Assembly: GCA_031427625.1 (NCBI GenBank)
Contig: JANPNV010000038.1
Location: 1-63,796 of the forward strand
DNA: 63,796 bases
Reading direction: 5' to 3'
From: JADKIH01 sp031427625
Lineage (GTDB): Bacteria > Bacteroidota > Bacteroidia > AKYH767-A > 2013-40CM-41-45
Within the stretch, counting starts at the first letter, position 1. Each line of letters starts with the position of its first letter. Shown here piece by piece: positions 62,218-63,796 of the stretch. A program made the position numbers and the translations under genes. Below the pieces are notes generated by a model. It was not told the DNA's origin and searched no databases. It was given only the letters and a program-made list of their open reading frames with translations.

Positions 62218-63796
62218 TTAGGAAATTATTTTTTGACCAACCGGTGGATAATCGGTCGAATAATGCAGTCCGACACTTTCTTTTCTCGCCATTGAAAATT
62301 TCACAATGAGGTATGCAACGCTGATCAGGTTTCGCAGTTCACATATTCTCGTAGAAGGAACGGCGCGTTCATACATAGCTTCCGTTTCACCGTATAAAAT
62401 CCGCAATCTGTCGAGAGCACGTTTTAATCGCTGATCCGATCTTACTATTCCAACATAATTACTCATCACACTTTGTAACTCATTTAAATTTGAACTTATC
62501 AAAACCATTTCATTGGGTTGAACAGTGCCTTCATCATCCCAGTCGGGAACGCCTTCGCAAAATTCTGTTTTACTCACAACTCTCAGAACATCATTCGCAG
62601 CTCTGTGTGCAAAAACCAATGCCTCGAGAAGTGAGTTCGATGCAAGACGATTCGCACCGTGAAGTCCTGTGCGTGAACACTCGCCGACAGCATATAAGTT
62701 TTGAATGTTTGTCCGTGCAAATTCATCGACAGCAATTCCTCCGCACATGTAATGAGCGGCAGGAACAACGGGAATCATTTTTTTCAGAACATCGATTCCA
62801 ATGCTCCAGCATTTTGCATGAACATTCGGAAAATGTTTTAAAAATTCTTCACTATCAATATGACGACAGTCGAGGTACACAAAGTCATCGCCTCTAACCT
62901 TCATTTCATTATCGATTGCACGCGCTACAATATCACGAGGTGCAAGTGAACCTCGCTCATCATATTTCTGCATGAACTCCTCACCTGATTTCGTTTTCAG
63001 AATTCCTCCCATACCTCTCACTGCTTCTGTAATAAGAAAAGACGGGCGATCACCGGGATGATACAATGCCGTCGGATGAAACTGAATAAACTCCATGTCC
63101 ATTACTTCTCCCTTGGCACGGTAAACCATTGCCACTCCATCACCTGTAGCAATAACAGGATTCGTAGTAGCCATATATACCTGCCCGGCTCCTCCTGTTG
63201 CCATCAGAGTTGTCTTAGATAATATTGTTTCGACATTTCCTGTCAGGATGTTCAGGGCATACGTACCGAAACATTTTATTCCCTCACTCCCTCTTTTTAT
63301 TTCCTGTCCGAGATGATGCTGCGTGATAATATCGAGTGCGAAAAAATGTGTGCTGATTGTGATGTTGGGATGATTCCTCACTTCTTCGAGTAGCGTGCGT
63401 TCAATTTCATTTCCTGTTGAATCTTTATGATGCAACACTCTGTGTGCACTATGTCCGCCTTCTCTGGCCAGATCGAAACTACCGTCGGATGTTTTGTCGA
63501 ATCTAGCACCCCATTCAATGATTTCCCGGATTCGATCCGGGCCTTCGGTGACAACGATGCGTACAATTTTCTCATCGCAAAGTCCGGCACCGGCTATGAG
63601 CGTATCCTTTATATGTTCTTCCGTTGAATCGGGTCCCTCTAAAACGCCTGCAATCCCTCCCTGAGCATACTTGGTATTCGATTCGTCGGCAGCGGCTTTG
63701 GTAATTATCAAAACCGTTCCCTTCTCAGCGACTTTTATCGCATACGTTAACCCCGCAATCCCCGAACCTATCACTAAAAAATCGTACGACTTTGTC
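62218..63796 (-). CDS. nadB: L-aspartate oxidase (5' end beyond the window)
   Basis: A flavoprotein that oxidises aspartate to iminoaspartate for NAD synthesis. FAD-binding VIGSGIAGLTYAIKVAEKG, SNTKYAQGGIAGV, REGGHSAHRVLHHKD and LASNSLLEALVFAHRAA are all present. The C-terminal helical domain ends at 62218. In frame, upstream of the GTG at 63774, the codons T-K-S-Y-D-F-L continue to the right edge without a stop, so the true start lies outside the window. The quinolinate synthase gene is not seen. Confidence 0.95.
   Translation of the reverse strand, partial: TKSYDFLVIGSGIAGLTYAIKVAEKGTVLIITKAAADESNTKYAQGGIAGVLEGPDSTEEHIKDTLIAGAGLCDEKIVRIVVTEGPDRIREIIEWGARFDKTSDGSFDLAREGGHSAHRVLHHKDSTGNEIERTLLEEVRNHPNITISTHFFALDIITQHHLGQEIKRGSEGIKCFGTYALNILTGNVETILSKTTLMATGGAGQVYMATTNPVIATGDGVAMVYRAKGEVMDMEFIQFHPTALYHPGDRPSFLITEAVRGMGGILKTKSGEEFMQKYDERGSLAPRDIVARAIDNEMKVRGDDFVYLDCRHIDSEEFLKHFPNVHAKCWSIGIDVLKKMIPVVPAAHYMCGGIAVDEFARTNIQNLYAVGECSRTGLHGANRLASNSLLEALVFAHRAANDVLRVVSKTEFCEGVPDWDDEGTVQPNEMVLISSNLNELQSVMSNYVGIVRSDQRLKRALDRLRILYGETEAMYERAVPSTRICELRNLISVAYLIVKFSMARKESVGLHYSTDYPPVGQKIIS

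Overview
The window comes from a member of the phylum Bacteroidota. Support for this: five secreted proteins end in type IX secretion (T9SS) type A sorting domains, there is a 2,400-residue SprA, several families are restricted to or typical of the phylum (DUF6029, DUF4296, Omp28-like, RemB-like), and three promoters fit the Bacteroidota pattern TTTG-N19-TAnnTTTG exactly. The DNA is AT-rich, with few Shine-Dalgarno sequences. I cannot place it below phylum. No rRNA, tRNA, CRISPR array or prophage was seen.

Left third (1-24,900), all on the minus strand. Transcription runs from right to left. A deoxyribose catabolic block comes first (deoC, a full aldehyde dehydrogenase, a shortened dehydrogenase-like protein), with cysC (APS kinase) at its end. 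Next come cysD, cysN and cysQ, then a surface polysaccharide locus: flippase, Wzy/WaaL-type polymerase or ligase, sulfotransferase, two GT4 glycosyltransferases, a GNAT acetyltransferase, a polysaccharide deacetylase and a RemB/Wzi-like outer-membrane barrel. After a 1.3 kb gap with two small ORFs and decayed hairpins, there follow a WecA-type initiating phosphotransferase, a second flippase, a heparinase II/III-family protein, a third GT4 enzyme and the heme O synthase gene ctaB. CysC, CysD and CysN make PAPS, the sulfotransferase can use it, and CysQ removes the PAP product. The locus therefore reads as a pathway for a sulfated, possibly deacetylated and acetylated, surface glycan.

Middle (24,900-45,700). 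A minus-strand group encodes TlpA, DUF6029, an Omp28-like lipoprotein and a PorT-like barrel. A T9SS-exported Omp28-like protein lies next to it behind a strong terminator. On the plus strand are a T9SS cargo protein, maeB, an Asp-box repeat T9SS protein, and then a RAYT-type (IS200-like) transposase preceded by three copies of a two-hairpin repeat. ruvA and sprA follow. SprA is the outer-membrane pore through which the T9SS cargo proteins in this window would be exported.

Right third (45,700-63,796). A heptamer repeat separates sprA from gcvH, vanZ-like, ubiX and a 62-aa conserved small gene. Then come queG, ruvB, a small barrel protein and an RRM protein on the minus strand; acsA, a dolichol-phosphate-mannose-synthase-like GT2, dihydroorotase and a DUF4296 lipoprotein on the plus strand; two T9SS cargo genes and an SDR epimerase on the minus strand; tyrS and a small membrane protein on the plus strand; and a LuxE-like protein with nadB on the minus strand. 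nadB runs off the right edge.

Points most worth a second look: the hairpin array with compensatory base changes beside its likely transposase; the complete PAPS synthesis, use and recycling set in one glycan locus; the TlpA/DUF6029/Omp28 thiol cluster; a tyrosyl-tRNA synthetase whose HIGH signature reads GVGN; a dihydroorotase lacking the first metal-ligand histidine; and a catalytically headless aldehyde dehydrogenase between deoC and cysC.
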